A stretch of DNA of 64,000 nt from Nocardia carnea NBRC 14403 (GCF_000308515.1 NZ_BAFV01000056.1:124001-188000); one strand, 5' to 3'. Counted from the stretch's first letter, positions 26,882 to 35,995 are shown. The notes: a model not told the origin generated them from the sequence alone. Made by a program: numbers and translations.

Positions 26882-27552
26882 ATACACCGCCGATCAAAGT
26901 GCTGCTCGCCGACGACGAGCGGCTGGTTCGTTCGGGTTTCAAAGTCCTCCTCGATCTGGAGGACGACATCACGGTGGTCGGGGAAGCCACCAACGGTGCC
27001 GAAGCGGTCGAACTGGCCCGCAGCACCCGGCCCGATGTCGTGCTCATGGATATCCGGATGCCGACGCTGGACGGGATCCGCGCCACCGGCGCGATCGCGG
27101 AAACGGCCGGGCTGGAGCAGGTCAAAGTCCTGATCCTCACCACCTACGACACCGACGACAACGTCTTCGAAGCACTACAGGCGGGTGCGAGCGGATTCCT
27201 GCTCAAGGACGCAGGTCCCGCCGAACTCCTGCACGCCATCCGCGTTATCGCCGCCGGTGACGCACTGCTCGCGCCCCGTATCACCCGCCGGCTCATCGGC
27301 CAGTTCACCGCACAGCGCCGGGCCGCGCGGTCCGCGGAAGACCGGCTGAGTGTGCTCACCGGCCGGGAACGCGAGGTTCTCGCGCTGGTCGGGCAGGGTA
27401 TGAGCAACGACGAGATCGGCGCCACCCTGTTCCTCAGCCCGGCCACCGCCCGCACCCACGTCAGCCGCGCCATGGTGAAACTGGGTGCCCGGGACCGCGC
27501 ACAGCTGGTTGTGATCGCATATCAGACCGGGTTGTGTGATTCGACCCCGTAG
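26878..27552 (+). CDS. NarL/FixJ-family response regulator
   Basis: 224 residues from GTG 26878, overlapping the kinase stop (GTGA). Receiver domain with the acidic pair in LLADDERLV, phospho-acceptor D58 in VVLMDIRMP, and K110 in LLKDAG. C-terminal LuxR-type HTH: LTGREREVLALVGQGMSNDEIGATLFLS followed by ATARTHVSRAMVKLGARDRAQLVV. It is the cognate partner of the upstream kinase. Targets are unknown; the downstream esterase/ABC operon 600 bp away in the same direction is a reasonable candidate, by position only. Confidence 0.94.
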   Translation: MNTPPIKVLLADDERLVRSGFKVLLDLEDDITVVGEATNGAEAVELARSTRPDVVLMDIRMPTLDGIRATGAIAETAGLEQVKVLILTTYDTDDNVFEALQAGASGFLLKDAGPAELLHAIRVIAAGDALLAPRITRRLIGQFTAQRRAARSAEDRLSVLTGREREVLALVGQGMSNDEIGATLFLSPATARTHVSRAMVKLGARDRAQLVVIAYQTGLCDSTP

Positions 27553-28152
27553 GCGGCCGCGGCAGTAGTCGCCACTGGGCCGGCCGATCCAGCGCACCTG
27601 CGATCGCCGCTCTACAACGTCTGGCACGCGGATACTCCCCGGCGGGGAGAAACGTCATATCCACGACCACCCGCAGGTCAGCCGTGCGATGGTTGAACCA
27701 CGCGGCGGGACAGCGACCGGGAGGCCGGCGGGATTCGAAGTGCCCCGCTATGACCGAATCGCGGCTACGTGAGACAGCGACCTGCACAGTCGGACGCCGG
27801 AGGCGCCCGAGCAGCTACTGGAATCCACTGTTACAGCACATCCGAGTGTGCTGCCGGTCTGTAGGCCGCCGCGGCGGGAGAACCCGATGCCGGGTCGGAC
27901 CACGCTTGTAGCTGCCCTGTGGCTACGACACTGGGCGTATCCGAAAGTCAGTGCGGTACACGCTTTCACGTATCCAGCGCCGATATCTGCCGGACGCGGA
28001 TCACGCCCGCCGAGCGGGAGTATCGACCATGAAGGCACAGCTACCAGGTCCGTGACCTCCGTTCCCTCGCTTCCGGACCGGCCTGTGCATCGAGGTAATC
28101 CGCGATCCCACCCGCCGGGTACCGAATGCGGGTCGGCACGAAAGGCATAAAC
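27553..28152. other. 600-bp gap with no recognisable gene
   Basis: Short open frames are present on both strands but none has actinobacterial coding character or a ribosome site. No RNA gene was recognised. The promoter of the downstream esterase/ABC operon should lie here; AAAGG at 28141-28145 precedes the ATG at 28153. Confidence 0.5.
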
Positions 28153-29163
28153 ATGCGAGGCAGAGTTCCACTCCGAATGCGCGTCCTGAGCAAGCTTCGA
28201 CCGGCCCCTGACTGGCCTTCGGTCACCCCGGAACAGTTCGTCGAATTCCGCACCGCGCAGAACCGCTTACGTGGGTCGATGCTGCTGCGGCCCCTCACCG
28301 GCCGGCCCGATCGCGCGGTACGAATCGCCGACGAACCATTCGATCTCCCCGGGCGGCGGTTGAATATTCGGGTGTATCGGCCCGAGCGGGAAGGCCCACC
28401 GCTGCCGATGGTGATCGCCTTTCACGGCGGCGGTCTCATCAGCGGTTTCCCGGATCAGGACGATTGGCTGCTCGCCCATCTGGCCGTGCACTGTCCGGCC
28501 GTGGTGATCTCGCTCGACTACCGGCTGGCACCCGAGCACCCGGTGCCCGCGCCGATGCTCGACGCCTACGACGCGGTCCCGCGACTGGCCGAGCTCGCCG
28601 CCGGCCGGGATGCGGATCCGGACCGGATCGCGCTGCTCGGTTCCAGCGCGGGGGCCACACTCGCCGCCCTCACCGCGATCCGGTCCGCCGAACTCGGCCC
28701 CTGCCTGCGTGCCCAGGTCCTGATCAATCCTCAGCTCGATTGGACCGATCGTGCGTTCGAATACCCCTCGTTCACGGAGAACGCGAACAGTCCCACCGCG
28801 TCCCCGGCCGAATGCCGAGCGGTTCCGCGTCTGGCGGTCCCCGAATTCTTCGATCGCCGGACGATTTCGCCGATGTACAGCGAAGGACTGCAGGGGGTCG
28901 CACCGGCGCATATCCTCGCGGCCGGCTTGGACCCGCTCGAGGACCAGTCCGCGGCCTACGCCGACCGCCTGCGCTGTGCCGGGGTCGAGGTGACGCTCAC
29001 CCGGTATCCCGAAGCGACGCATGCCTTCCTGAGTATGCCGGGCGCTGTCCCGGCCGCCCGGCGGGCCCGCGCCGAAATACTCGATCATCTCCGCTACCGG
29101 CTGGCCGGTCCGCCGACCGGTGAGCGACGCGCCACCGCGCCGGGAAGCGGGGTGCGGCGATGA
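28153..29163 (+). CDS. Alpha/beta hydrolase (hormone-sensitive-lipase-type esterase)
   Basis: About 336 residues from ATG 28153 (AAAGG 7 nt upstream; ATG 28126 is an upstream alternative). Oxyanion-hole motif HGGG, nucleophile S165 in GSSAG (usually GDSAG), then LDPLED for the acid and ATHAF for the catalytic histidine. No signal peptide. The gene overlaps the first ABC half-exporter by 4 nt (ATGA), and the three genes form one operon. If the transporter pair handles a siderophore, this could be the esterase that releases iron from the ester-linked ligand; that is inference, and a general lipase/esterase is equally possible. Confidence 0.87.
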   Translation: MRGRVPLRMRVLSKLRPAPDWPSVTPEQFVEFRTAQNRLRGSMLLRPLTGRPDRAVRIADEPFDLPGRRLNIRVYRPEREGPPLPMVIAFHGGGLISGFPDQDDWLLAHLAVHCPAVVISLDYRLAPEHPVPAPMLDAYDAVPRLAELAAGRDADPDRIALLGSSAGATLAALTAIRSAELGPCLRAQVLINPQLDWTDRAFEYPSFTENANSPTASPAECRAVPRLAVPEFFDRRTISPMYSEGLQGVAPAHILAAGLDPLEDQSAAYADRLRCAGVEVTLTRYPEATHAFLSMPGAVPAARRARAEILDHLRYRLAGPPTGERRATAPGSGVRR

Positions 29164-31019
29164 CCACCACGGAAGTCGCCGAGCGGGCCCGGCAATCCGT
29201 GTCCGCGGCGCCGGATGCCTCGGCGCGGCCCGGTATCGCCAGTGTTCTGCGCGTCCACCTGTGGAGTTTCGCCGCGGTGGTCGTCTTGCAGATCGCCGGT
29301 GCGGTCGCGGGTCTCGCGCCGCTGCTGTCGGTGGTCGAACTGGGGCGCACCCTGTTGTCGCCCGGCCCGGTCGACGAAGGTCATATCTGGTTCGTGGTCC
29401 TCGCGGGTGCGCTCGGGCTGTTCGCACAACTCCTGTTCACCGGTGCGGCGACCGGAATCGGGCATCTGGTCGACACCCGGGTCCAACTGGCGTTGCGCCG
29501 CCTGCTCGCCGAGCGGCTGGGCCGGGTGCCGCTCGGCTGGTTCTCCCGCCGCCGGACCGGTGAACTGGCCAAGGTGGTCGGCGAGGATGTAAGCGCGGTG
29601 CACCCTTTCATCGCGCATACTCCGGGCGAACTCGTCTCGGCGTTCGTCGTGCCGCTGGTCTCGCTGATCTACCTGTTCGCCGTCGACTGGCGGCTCACGC
29701 TGATCACTCTGATCCCGGTGGTGCTCGCTCTGACGGTGGTACCGCTCATGATGACCCCGGCCCGGCTCCGCGAACAGCGGGCATTCGATACGGCCATGGG
29801 ACGGATCGGGGATTCGGTGGTGGAGTTCGTGCAGGGTATCGCGGTGGTGAAGGCGTTCGGCGAATCCGGGCGCGCGCACCGCCGGTTCCGCACCGCCGCC
29901 GACGAGTTCGCCGATATCTTCCTGCGGATGGTGCAGGGCCTCGCACCGCTCGGTGCCGCGATGCAGGTGGCGCTGTCGCCACCGTTCGTGCTGCTGGTGG
30001 TGTTGATCGGCGGGGCGGCACTGATCGCGAACGGCGGTATGGCCCCGGCCGATCTCCTGCCGTTCCTGCTGCTCGGGCTGGGTTTGACGGCACCGGTGGC
30101 GGCCTTGGGCCACGGTTTCGACGATATGCAGACGGCACGGCGCGCGGTGGAGCGCATCGGTGATGTACTCGCCGAACCACCGCTCCCGCAACCGGCCCAC
30201 CCGGTGGAGCCCCGAGGACACCGGGTGGAACTACGCGACGTCCGGTTCGGTTACGACAGCGGGCACGAAGTGTTGCGCGGTATCGATCTGACGCTCGAAC
30301 CGGGCACCGTCACCGCGATCGTCGGCCCGTCCGGCAGCGGAAAATCCACGCTGGTGCAGTTGCTGCCCCGATTCTTCGACCCGGTGGCCGGATCGGTCCG
30401 GGTGGGCGGTGTGGATCTGCGCGAAATCGCCGACCGCGACCTCTACCGCACGGTGTCCTTCGTCTTCCAGGATGTGCGGCTGCTGCGCGCCTCGGTCGCC
30501 GAGAACATCGCGCTGGCGGTCCCCCGGGCCGATCGCGCCGCGGTGATCCGGGCGGCGCGGCTGGCGAATATCCACGATCGGATCCTGGAACTGCCGCGCG
30601 GCTACGACTCGGTGATCGGCGTGGATGCGGGACTGTCCGGCGGTGAGGCACAGCGGGTCTCGATCGCCCGCGCCCTCCTCGCCGATACCCCCGTGCTCGT
30701 GCTCGACGAGGCCACCTCCTTCGCCGACCCGCAGACCGAACAGGCCGTCCGCACCGCACTGGCCGCCACGGCGGGTACCCGGACCACCGTCGTCATCGCC
30801 CACCGCTGGGAGACGGTCGCCGGCGCCGACACGGTCGTACTGCTACGCGACGGGCAGATCGCGGCATCCGGCCGGCCCACCGAACTGCTGACCGCGGGCG
30901 GCGACTTCGCTGCGTTCTGGCGGTCCCGCCCGGCCGGCACACCACAGGTCGCAGACATTCGAGAGGAGGACGGCGCGGCAGCGGCGAGCTCGGACTCGAC
31001 GCGCTCCGCCCGGCCCTGA
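29160..31019 (+). CDS. ABC half-exporter, subunit 1 (IrtA/YbtP-like)
   Basis: 619 residues. Six membrane segments in the first 310 residues, with RRTGELAKVVGEDVSAVHPFIAHTPGE typical of the type IV exporter fold. NBD: Walker A GPSGSGKST, signature LSGGEAQRVSIARALL, Walker B VLVLDEATS. The SGGEAQR signature and the following subunit's SGGERQR are characteristic of the IrtAB/YbtPQ group, exporter-fold proteins that import ferric siderophores. The siderophore-interacting (SIP) domain found at the N-terminus of IrtA is absent. It overlaps the esterase gene by 4 nt and is followed 13 nt later by its partner. Confidence 0.85.
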   Translation: MTTTEVAERARQSVSAAPDASARPGIASVLRVHLWSFAAVVVLQIAGAVAGLAPLLSVVELGRTLLSPGPVDEGHIWFVVLAGALGLFAQLLFTGAATGIGHLVDTRVQLALRRLLAERLGRVPLGWFSRRRTGELAKVVGEDVSAVHPFIAHTPGELVSAFVVPLVSLIYLFAVDWRLTLITLIPVVLALTVVPLMMTPARLREQRAFDTAMGRIGDSVVEFVQGIAVVKAFGESGRAHRRFRTAADEFADIFLRMVQGLAPLGAAMQVALSPPFVLLVVLIGGAALIANGGMAPADLLPFLLLGLGLTAPVAALGHGFDDMQTARRAVERIGDVLAEPPLPQPAHPVEPRGHRVELRDVRFGYDSGHEVLRGIDLTLEPGTVTAIVGPSGSGKSTLVQLLPRFFDPVAGSVRVGGVDLREIADRDLYRTVSFVFQDVRLLRASVAENIALAVPRADRAAVIRAARLANIHDRILELPRGYDSVIGVDAGLSGGEAQRVSIARALLADTPVLVLDEATSFADPQTEQAVRTALAATAGTRTTVVIAHRWETVAGADTVVLLRDGQIAASGRPTELLTAGGDFAAFWRSRPAGTPQVADIREEDGAAAASSDSTRSARP

Positions 31020-31032
31020 CGGGCCGGGTTCC

Positions 31033-32760
31033 GTGCCACGAAAACATATGATCCGCATGCTGTTACGGGTACTGGGCCATTCCTATGCCCGGCCGGTGCG
31101 TCGCACCATTGTCCTGATGACCATCACCGCGATCGCGGAAGGACTGTCCTACGCGTTGCTGGTTCCGGTGCTGCGCGCGCTGTTCGGCGCGGAGCCCGCC
31201 GCCGCACGCACTCCGCTGATCGCGTTCGGGGTAGCGGTCGCGGGATACGCGCTGCTGCGCTATCTCAGCGATCTGTCCGGCTTCCGGGCCGGGACCACGC
31301 TGTTACGCGGCGTGTATCACCGCCTGGGCGACCATCTGGCCCGGTTGCCCATCGGCTGGTACACCGCCGACCGGATCGGCGAGATCTCGGTGCTCGCCGG
31401 CCGCGGTGTGCTGCAGGCGATGAGTGTGATCGCCCATCAGCTGTCGCCACTCGTCTCGGCCACCGTCACCCCGGTGACCGTCGTCGGTGTCATGCTCGTC
31501 TTCGATTGGCGGCTGGGCCTGGCTGCTCTGGCCGCGGTGCCGCTCGTGGTACTGATCCAGATCCGGTCCGGTCGCGCCATGGCCGCCGGTGATGCCGAAC
31601 GTCACGCCCGCGATCAGGAGGCGGCCGGACGGGTCGTCGAATATCTCCAGGCCCAGCCGGTGCTGCGCGCCGGCGGCCGGGCCACCGAACGTTTCGGGAT
31701 GCTCGACGATGCATTGCGCGGGGTGGAACGCGCCGCCCGGCGCAGCACTCTGTCCGCGCTGACCGGCGTGGTGGGCCTGACACTCGTCGTGCAGATCACC
31801 TTCACGGCGCTGCTGGCCCTGGGCGCGTATTTCGCGCTCGGCGGCGATATCGGCGCGGCGGAACTGCTCGCCGTGCTGGTACTGGCGGCACGCTGCACCG
31901 AACCGCTGCTGTCGCTCGCCGAACTCGGCGGCCAGTTGCGTGCGGCACGGGCCGAGCTGACCCGGCTCGACGAGTTGCTGCGCACCCCACCACTGCCGGA
32001 ACCGGCCGCCCCGGTCCGGCCGGTGCGATACGACCTGGCGTTCGAATCCGTGACCTTCGCGCACGACGACCGCCGGGTCGTCGACGATCTCTCGTTATCG
32101 GTGCCGCAGGGGCAGCGGCTTGCGATCGTGGGGCCCTCCGGCGCGGGTAAGAGCACGCTGCTGCAACTGATCGCGCGGTTCTACGATGTGGATGCGGGCG
32201 CGGTGCGGATGGGCGGTGTGGATATCCGCGCCATCGACACCGAATACCTGATGTCACAGATCTCTTTCGTCTTCCAGCACGTGTACCTCTTCGACGGCAC
32301 GATCGAGGAGAACATCCGCCTCGGCCGGCCCGATGCCACGGAAGCGCAAGTCCGGGCGGCGGTGTCCGCGGCCCAGCTCGACGAGGTGATCGACCGGCTC
32401 GCCGACGGCCGGCACACAAATGTCGGCGAGGGCGGCGCCCTGCTGTCCGGCGGTGAACGCCAGCGGGTCTCGATCGCCCGTGCCCTGCTCAAGGACGCGC
32501 CGATCGTGCTGCTCGACGAGGTGAGCTCGGCACTGGACCCGGTGAACGAGGCAGCGGTCCACGAGGGAATCGAACGACTGATGGCGGGCCGGACGGTGGT
32601 GCTGGTCGCGCACCGGTTGCCTTCGGTTCAGCGCGCCGACCGCGTCGTGTTCGTCGATCGCGGGCGCATCGTGGCAGACGGCAGCCACGGCGAACTGTTG
32701 CGCCGGGGCGGCCGGTATGCGGATTTCTGGGCCTCAGCGATGACACCCGTTGCAGGCTGA
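31033..32760 (+). CDS. ABC half-exporter, subunit 2 (IrtB/YbtQ-like)
   Basis: 575 residues from GTG 31033; ATG 31048 (MIRMLLRVLGHS) matches the way IrtB-type proteins begin and may be the true start. Six membrane segments, then the NBD: Walker A GPSGAGKST, signature LSGGERQRVSIARALL, Walker B IVLLDEVSSALD, and H-loop LVAHRLPS. The C-terminus RRGGRYADFWAS is typical of IrtB-type proteins. All ATP-site residues are conserved in both subunits, so the heterodimer should have two competent sites. Ligand unknown; a metal-chelate or siderophore is the best guess. Confidence 0.86.
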   Translation: MPRKHMIRMLLRVLGHSYARPVRRTIVLMTITAIAEGLSYALLVPVLRALFGAEPAAARTPLIAFGVAVAGYALLRYLSDLSGFRAGTTLLRGVYHRLGDHLARLPIGWYTADRIGEISVLAGRGVLQAMSVIAHQLSPLVSATVTPVTVVGVMLVFDWRLGLAALAAVPLVVLIQIRSGRAMAAGDAERHARDQEAAGRVVEYLQAQPVLRAGGRATERFGMLDDALRGVERAARRSTLSALTGVVGLTLVVQITFTALLALGAYFALGGDIGAAELLAVLVLAARCTEPLLSLAELGGQLRAARAELTRLDELLRTPPLPEPAAPVRPVRYDLAFESVTFAHDDRRVVDDLSLSVPQGQRLAIVGPSGAGKSTLLQLIARFYDVDAGAVRMGGVDIRAIDTEYLMSQISFVFQHVYLFDGTIEENIRLGRPDATEAQVRAAVSAAQLDEVIDRLADGRHTNVGEGGALLSGGERQRVSIARALLKDAPIVLLDEVSSALDPVNEAAVHEGIERLMAGRTVVLVAHRLPSVQRADRVVFVDRGRIVADGSHGELLRRGGRYADFWASAMTPVAG

Positions 32761-32771
32761 CGGAGCTTAAA

Positions 32772-32806
32772 CGGGGAGGTCACCGGTTGACCTGGTGACC
32801 TCCCCG
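32772..32806. terminator. Bidirectional hairpin terminator
   Basis: Perfect 13-bp stem, CGGGGAGGTCACC (32772-32784) with GGTGACCTCCCCG (32794-32806), and a 9-nt loop. It lies between the convergent ABC and TetR genes. No T-run. Confidence 0.75.
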
Positions 32807-32851
32807 AGGGCGTGAACAACCCACCCGGTCCGTAGCTCCGCGAGCTGTAAC

Positions 32852-33493
32852 TCAGGGCCGGAGGGCAGCGGCGAGGGCCGGGTTCACCGCCGTGGACAAC
32901 GCCAGCAACGATTCCACCAGGAGGTCGATCAGTTCGGCGCGCGTAATGGTTTCATCGCTGAGCCAGGACAGCGTGGTTTCCTCGGTGAACGCGACCCAGC
33001 CGCGGACCGAGAGCAGCAGGCGGGGATCTTCGCGCTCCTGATCGGACAGTGGCACCTCGGAGAGGATGATGTCGACGATCGCTCGCCGGGTTTGCGACAC
33101 CATGTCCGCCAGGGCGGGATCGGAACTGGTGGGACCGCGCAACAACGCCAGATACGAGGTCCGGTTCTCGCTGACGTAGTCGATATAGCGGCTCACCGAA
33201 TCGCGCAGCATATCGGCGAGGCCCAGGCTGGGATCCGGTACGACGCGTACCAGTAGTTCCGCATTCGCCTGCTGCACTACGGCCAGTTGAAAGTCTTGTT
33301 TCGTCGGAAAATAGTGGAACAGCAACCCGCGGGAAATACCGGCCTGAGCTGCGATTTCACTGACCGGAATATCCTCGATGGCCCGTTCGCCGAGCATTTT
33401 CACGCCGAGGGTGATCAGCTGTGCACGCCGCTCGTCCGGGCTCAGGCGGACGCGCTTGGCGGTTTCTCCCTGGCTGATACTCACTCCGTCCAT
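32852..33493 (-). CDS. TetR-family repressor of the monooxygenase operon
   Basis: 213 residues, start ATG 33493. HTH: IEDIPVSEIAAQAGISRGLLFHYFPTKQDF (recognition helix SRGLLFHYF). The C-terminal domain contains RSVRGWVAFTEETTLSWL-like helices (from LLLSVRGWV), the TetR_C form common in regulators of lipid-modifying operons. It is divergent from a Baeyer-Villiger monooxygenase operon with only 59 bp between the start codons. Two tandem 16-bp repeats in that gap overlap the monooxygenase -35 element, so it almost certainly represses both directions. The M. tuberculosis mymA operon is instead governed by VirS, an AraC-type activator. Confidence 0.9.
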   Translation of the reverse strand: MDGVSISQGETAKRVRLSPDERRAQLITLGVKMLGERAIEDIPVSEIAAQAGISRGLLFHYFPTKQDFQLAVVQQANAELLVRVVPDPSLGLADMLRDSVSRYIDYVSENRTSYLALLRGPTSSDPALADMVSQTRRAIVDIILSEVPLSDQEREDPRLLLSVRGWVAFTEETTLSWLSDETITRAELIDLLVESLLALSTAVNPALAAALRP

Positions 33494-33498
33494 CCTAC

Positions 33499-33534
33499 TG
33501 AACGCTGCTCAATACTGTTGACTCCGGCTCAATA
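33499..33534. promoter_or_regulatory. Tandem operator repeats in the TetR/monooxygenase divergent region
   Basis: TGAACGCTGCTCAATA (33499-33514) and TGACTCCGGCTCAATA (33519-33534) match at 12 of 16 positions and are offset by exactly 20 bp, two helical turns. Each has partial TGA/TCA dyad symmetry. A perfect TAGAGCTCTA palindrome (33533-33542) adjoins the second copy. Confidence 0.65.
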
Positions 33535-33546
33535 GAGCTCTAGTCT
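33518..33546 (+). promoter_or_regulatory. Promoter of the monooxygenase operon
   Basis: TTGACT (33518-33523), a 17-nt spacer and TAGTCT (33541-33546), ending 6 nt before ATG 33553. Geometry predicts transcription starting at the start codon (leaderless). The -35 box lies inside the second operator repeat. Confidence 0.65.
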
Positions 33547-33552
33547 GAGTAT

Positions 33553-35100
33553 ATGAGTCGCAAGGTTACAGACAAAGCTGTCGCCAACCAGACAGTCCGC
33601 CACCTGCGGACGATCATCATCGGCAGCGGTTTCGCCGGCCTCGGCCTCGCCATCCGGCTGACCCAGCAGGGCCGGGATGATTTCCTGGTGCTGGAACGCG
33701 GCAGCGATGTCGGCGGCACCTGGCGGGACAATACCTACCCGGGCGCCGCCTGCGATGTGCCGTCGCACCTGTACTCCTACTCCTTCGCCCTGAACCCGGA
33801 CTGGTCACGGTCGTTCTCCCGGCAGGGCGAGATCCAGTCCTATATCCAGGGCGTCGCCGAGAAGTACAACGTCCGCGATAAGCACATCTTCGACTGCGAT
33901 GTCACCAGCGCCCGCTGGAACAACGAGGCCGCCCGCTGGGAGATCTCTTCCAGCAAGGGCGATTTCACCGCCGACACCATGGTCTCCGCGGTCGGCGCGC
34001 TGTGCGAACCCAATCTGCCCGACATCAAGGGCATCAACAGCTTCGAGGGCGAAATCTTCCACTCGGCGCGGTGGAACCACGATTCCGACCTCGCCGGCAA
34101 ACGGGTCGCGGTCATCGGTACCGGCGCCTCGGCCATCCAGATCGTCCCGGCCATCGCCGGGAAGGTGTCTCACCTCGACGTCTACCAGCGCACCGCGCCG
34201 TGGCTGCTCCCCCGGCTGGACCGGCCCTACACCCTGCCGGAGCGGCTCGCCTTCAAACACGTTCCCGGTGCGCAGCGACTGTCCCGGGCCGCCATCTACG
34301 CCATCCGCGAAACCCAGGTGGTGGGCCTGGCGAAACTCCCGGCACTGATGCGCGGGTTCGAGGCACTGTCCAAGGCCAAACTGCAATTCGAGATCCGCGA
34401 TCCCGAATTGCGCAAGAAGGTCACCCCGGACTACCGGATCGGCTGCAAGCGCATGCTGATCTCCAACGAGTACTACCCGGCGCTGGATCGCGACAATGTC
34501 GACGTGGTCACCGACGGGATCGCCGAGATCCGCGCGAACTCGATCGTAACCAAGGACGGTACGGAGCGTGAGGTCGACGCAATCGTGGTCGCCACTGGAT
34601 TCCACGTCACCGACTCCCCCACGTACCAGACCATCTTCGGTCGCGACGGCCGTAGCCTCACCGAGGTGTTCGACGAGATCGGCCAGCAGGGCTACAAGGG
34701 ATCGGCGATCGCCAATTACCCGAATATGTTCTTCCTGCTCGGCCCGAACGTCGGGCTCGGCCACACGTCGATGGTGTACATGATCGAATCGCAGATCAAC
34801 TACATCGCCGATGCCCTGTCGACCTTCGAGAACCGGAATCTGCGCACCGTCGAGGTCCGCCGCGACGCCCAGGACTCCTTCAACGCCGGCCTGCAGCGCA
34901 AGCTCGCCAAGAGCGTCTGGAGTACCGGCGGCTGCGCCAGCTGGTACCTGGACAAACACGGTAACAACACCACGTTGTGGCCGGATTTCACCTTCGAATT
35001 CCGGCGGATCACAAGGAAATTCGATATCGCCGCCTACGATACGACCACGGCGGCCGACGCCCCCGCCCGCCCCGATCTGAAAGTAGTGACTGTAAAATGA
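33553..35100 (+). CDS. Flavin-containing Baeyer-Villiger-type monooxygenase (MymA/EthA group)
   Basis: 515 residues. FAD-binding Rossmann motif IIIGSGFAGLG (about residue 21), BVMO fingerprint FEGEIFHSARW (F-x-G-x3-H-x3-W, about residue 163), NADPH-binding motif VIGTGASAIQI, and the ATG-type motif VATGFH. It uses NADPH and oxygen to insert an oxygen next to a carbonyl or to oxygenate heteroatoms; EthA-like members activate thioamide drugs. The set monooxygenase, SDR and lipase is that of the M. tuberculosis mymA operon (mymA, lipR, sadH), tied there to mycolate envelope modification. The mRNA is probably leaderless. Overlaps the SDR gene by 4 nt. Confidence 0.93.
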   Translation: MSRKVTDKAVANQTVRHLRTIIIGSGFAGLGLAIRLTQQGRDDFLVLERGSDVGGTWRDNTYPGAACDVPSHLYSYSFALNPDWSRSFSRQGEIQSYIQGVAEKYNVRDKHIFDCDVTSARWNNEAARWEISSSKGDFTADTMVSAVGALCEPNLPDIKGINSFEGEIFHSARWNHDSDLAGKRVAVIGTGASAIQIVPAIAGKVSHLDVYQRTAPWLLPRLDRPYTLPERLAFKHVPGAQRLSRAAIYAIRETQVVGLAKLPALMRGFEALSKAKLQFEIRDPELRKKVTPDYRIGCKRMLISNEYYPALDRDNVDVVTDGIAEIRANSIVTKDGTEREVDAIVVATGFHVTDSPTYQTIFGRDGRSLTEVFDEIGQQGYKGSAIANYPNMFFLLGPNVGLGHTSMVYMIESQINYIADALSTFENRNLRTVEVRRDAQDSFNAGLQRKLAKSVWSTGGCASWYLDKHGNNTTLWPDFTFEFRRITRKFDIAAYDTTTAADAPARPDLKVVTVK

Positions 35101-35978
35101 GCACAGCATCGCAAGATTCCATGAGGGGCGGCGGCCGGGCGACGGGTGGGCGCAACGAGGCTTATTTCCGCAACAAGGTTTGTGTCATCACCGGTGCCGG
35201 GTCCGGTATCGGCCGCGCACTGGCCGTGAACCTGGCGCGCCGGGGTGCGAAGCTGGCGCTGTCCGATATCGATACCGAAGGCCTGGCCGAAACCGTGCGC
35301 CGCTGCGAACAGCTGGGCGCCGAGGTGAAATCGGACCGGCTCAATGTCGCCGAACGCGAGGCCGTCCTGCTGTACGCCGACGCGGTGAAACAGCATTTCG
35401 GTGTCGTGCACCAGATCTACAACAACGCCGGTATCGCACATCACGGCGATATCGTGAAAACCGATTTCAAAGACATCGAACGCATCATGGACGTCGATTT
35501 CTGGGGTGTGGTGAACGGGACCAAGGCGTTCCTGCCCTACCTCCTGGAATCCGGTGACGGGCACGTGGTGAATGTTTCCAGCCTGTTCGGCCTGATCGCC
35601 GTTCCCGGCCAGGCGGCCTACAACTCGGCCAAATTCGCGGTCCGCGGATTCACCGAGGCATTGCGCCAGGAAATGCTGGTGGACAAGGCGCCGGTCAAGG
35701 TCACCTGCGTACATCCCGGTGGTATCAAGACCGCTGTCGCCCGCAACGCCACCTACAACGAGGATATCGACGGCGCGGACGCCAGCTCGAAATTCGACAA
35801 ATACCTCGCCATCCACAGCCCGGAGATGGCGGCGGAAACCATCGTCGCCGGTGTGCGCAAGGGCCACGGCCGGGTGCTGATCGGCTGGGAGGCCAAACTG
35901 CTGGATCTGTTCGTCCGCACCGCCGCCTCCGGTTACCAGCGCATCGCGGTCGCCGTCGAACGCCGATTCCTACCCTGA
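35097..35978 (+). CDS. Short-chain dehydrogenase/reductase
   Basis: 293 residues; the start ATG 35097 overlaps the monooxygenase stop (ATGA). Cofactor motif TGAGSGIG (about residue 37), structural NNAG, catalytic serine in VVNVSSLFG, and Y175-x3-K179 in AYNSAKFA. The ASDID sequence after beta-strand 2 suggests NAD(H) preference. It probably interconverts the alcohol and the ketone that the monooxygenase acts on, as SadH is believed to do beside MymA. A 25-residue disordered N-terminal extension (Gly/Arg-rich) precedes the domain. Confidence 0.92.
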   Translation: MSTASQDSMRGGGRATGGRNEAYFRNKVCVITGAGSGIGRALAVNLARRGAKLALSDIDTEGLAETVRRCEQLGAEVKSDRLNVAEREAVLLYADAVKQHFGVVHQIYNNAGIAHHGDIVKTDFKDIERIMDVDFWGVVNGTKAFLPYLLESGDGHVVNVSSLFGLIAVPGQAAYNSAKFAVRGFTEALRQEMLVDKAPVKVTCVHPGGIKTAVARNATYNEDIDGADASSKFDKYLAIHSPEMAAETIVAGVRKGHGRVLIGWEAKLLDLFVRTAASGYQRIAVAVERRFLP

Positions 35979-35995
35979 CCGGGAGAAAGACCGAG

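Noticed and set aside
27553..28152. Several 75-110-residue open frames in the gap after the response regulator.
   Set aside because: Composition is random-like (Arg/Pro/Ser-rich), starts lack ribosome or leaderless signals, and no family is recognisable.
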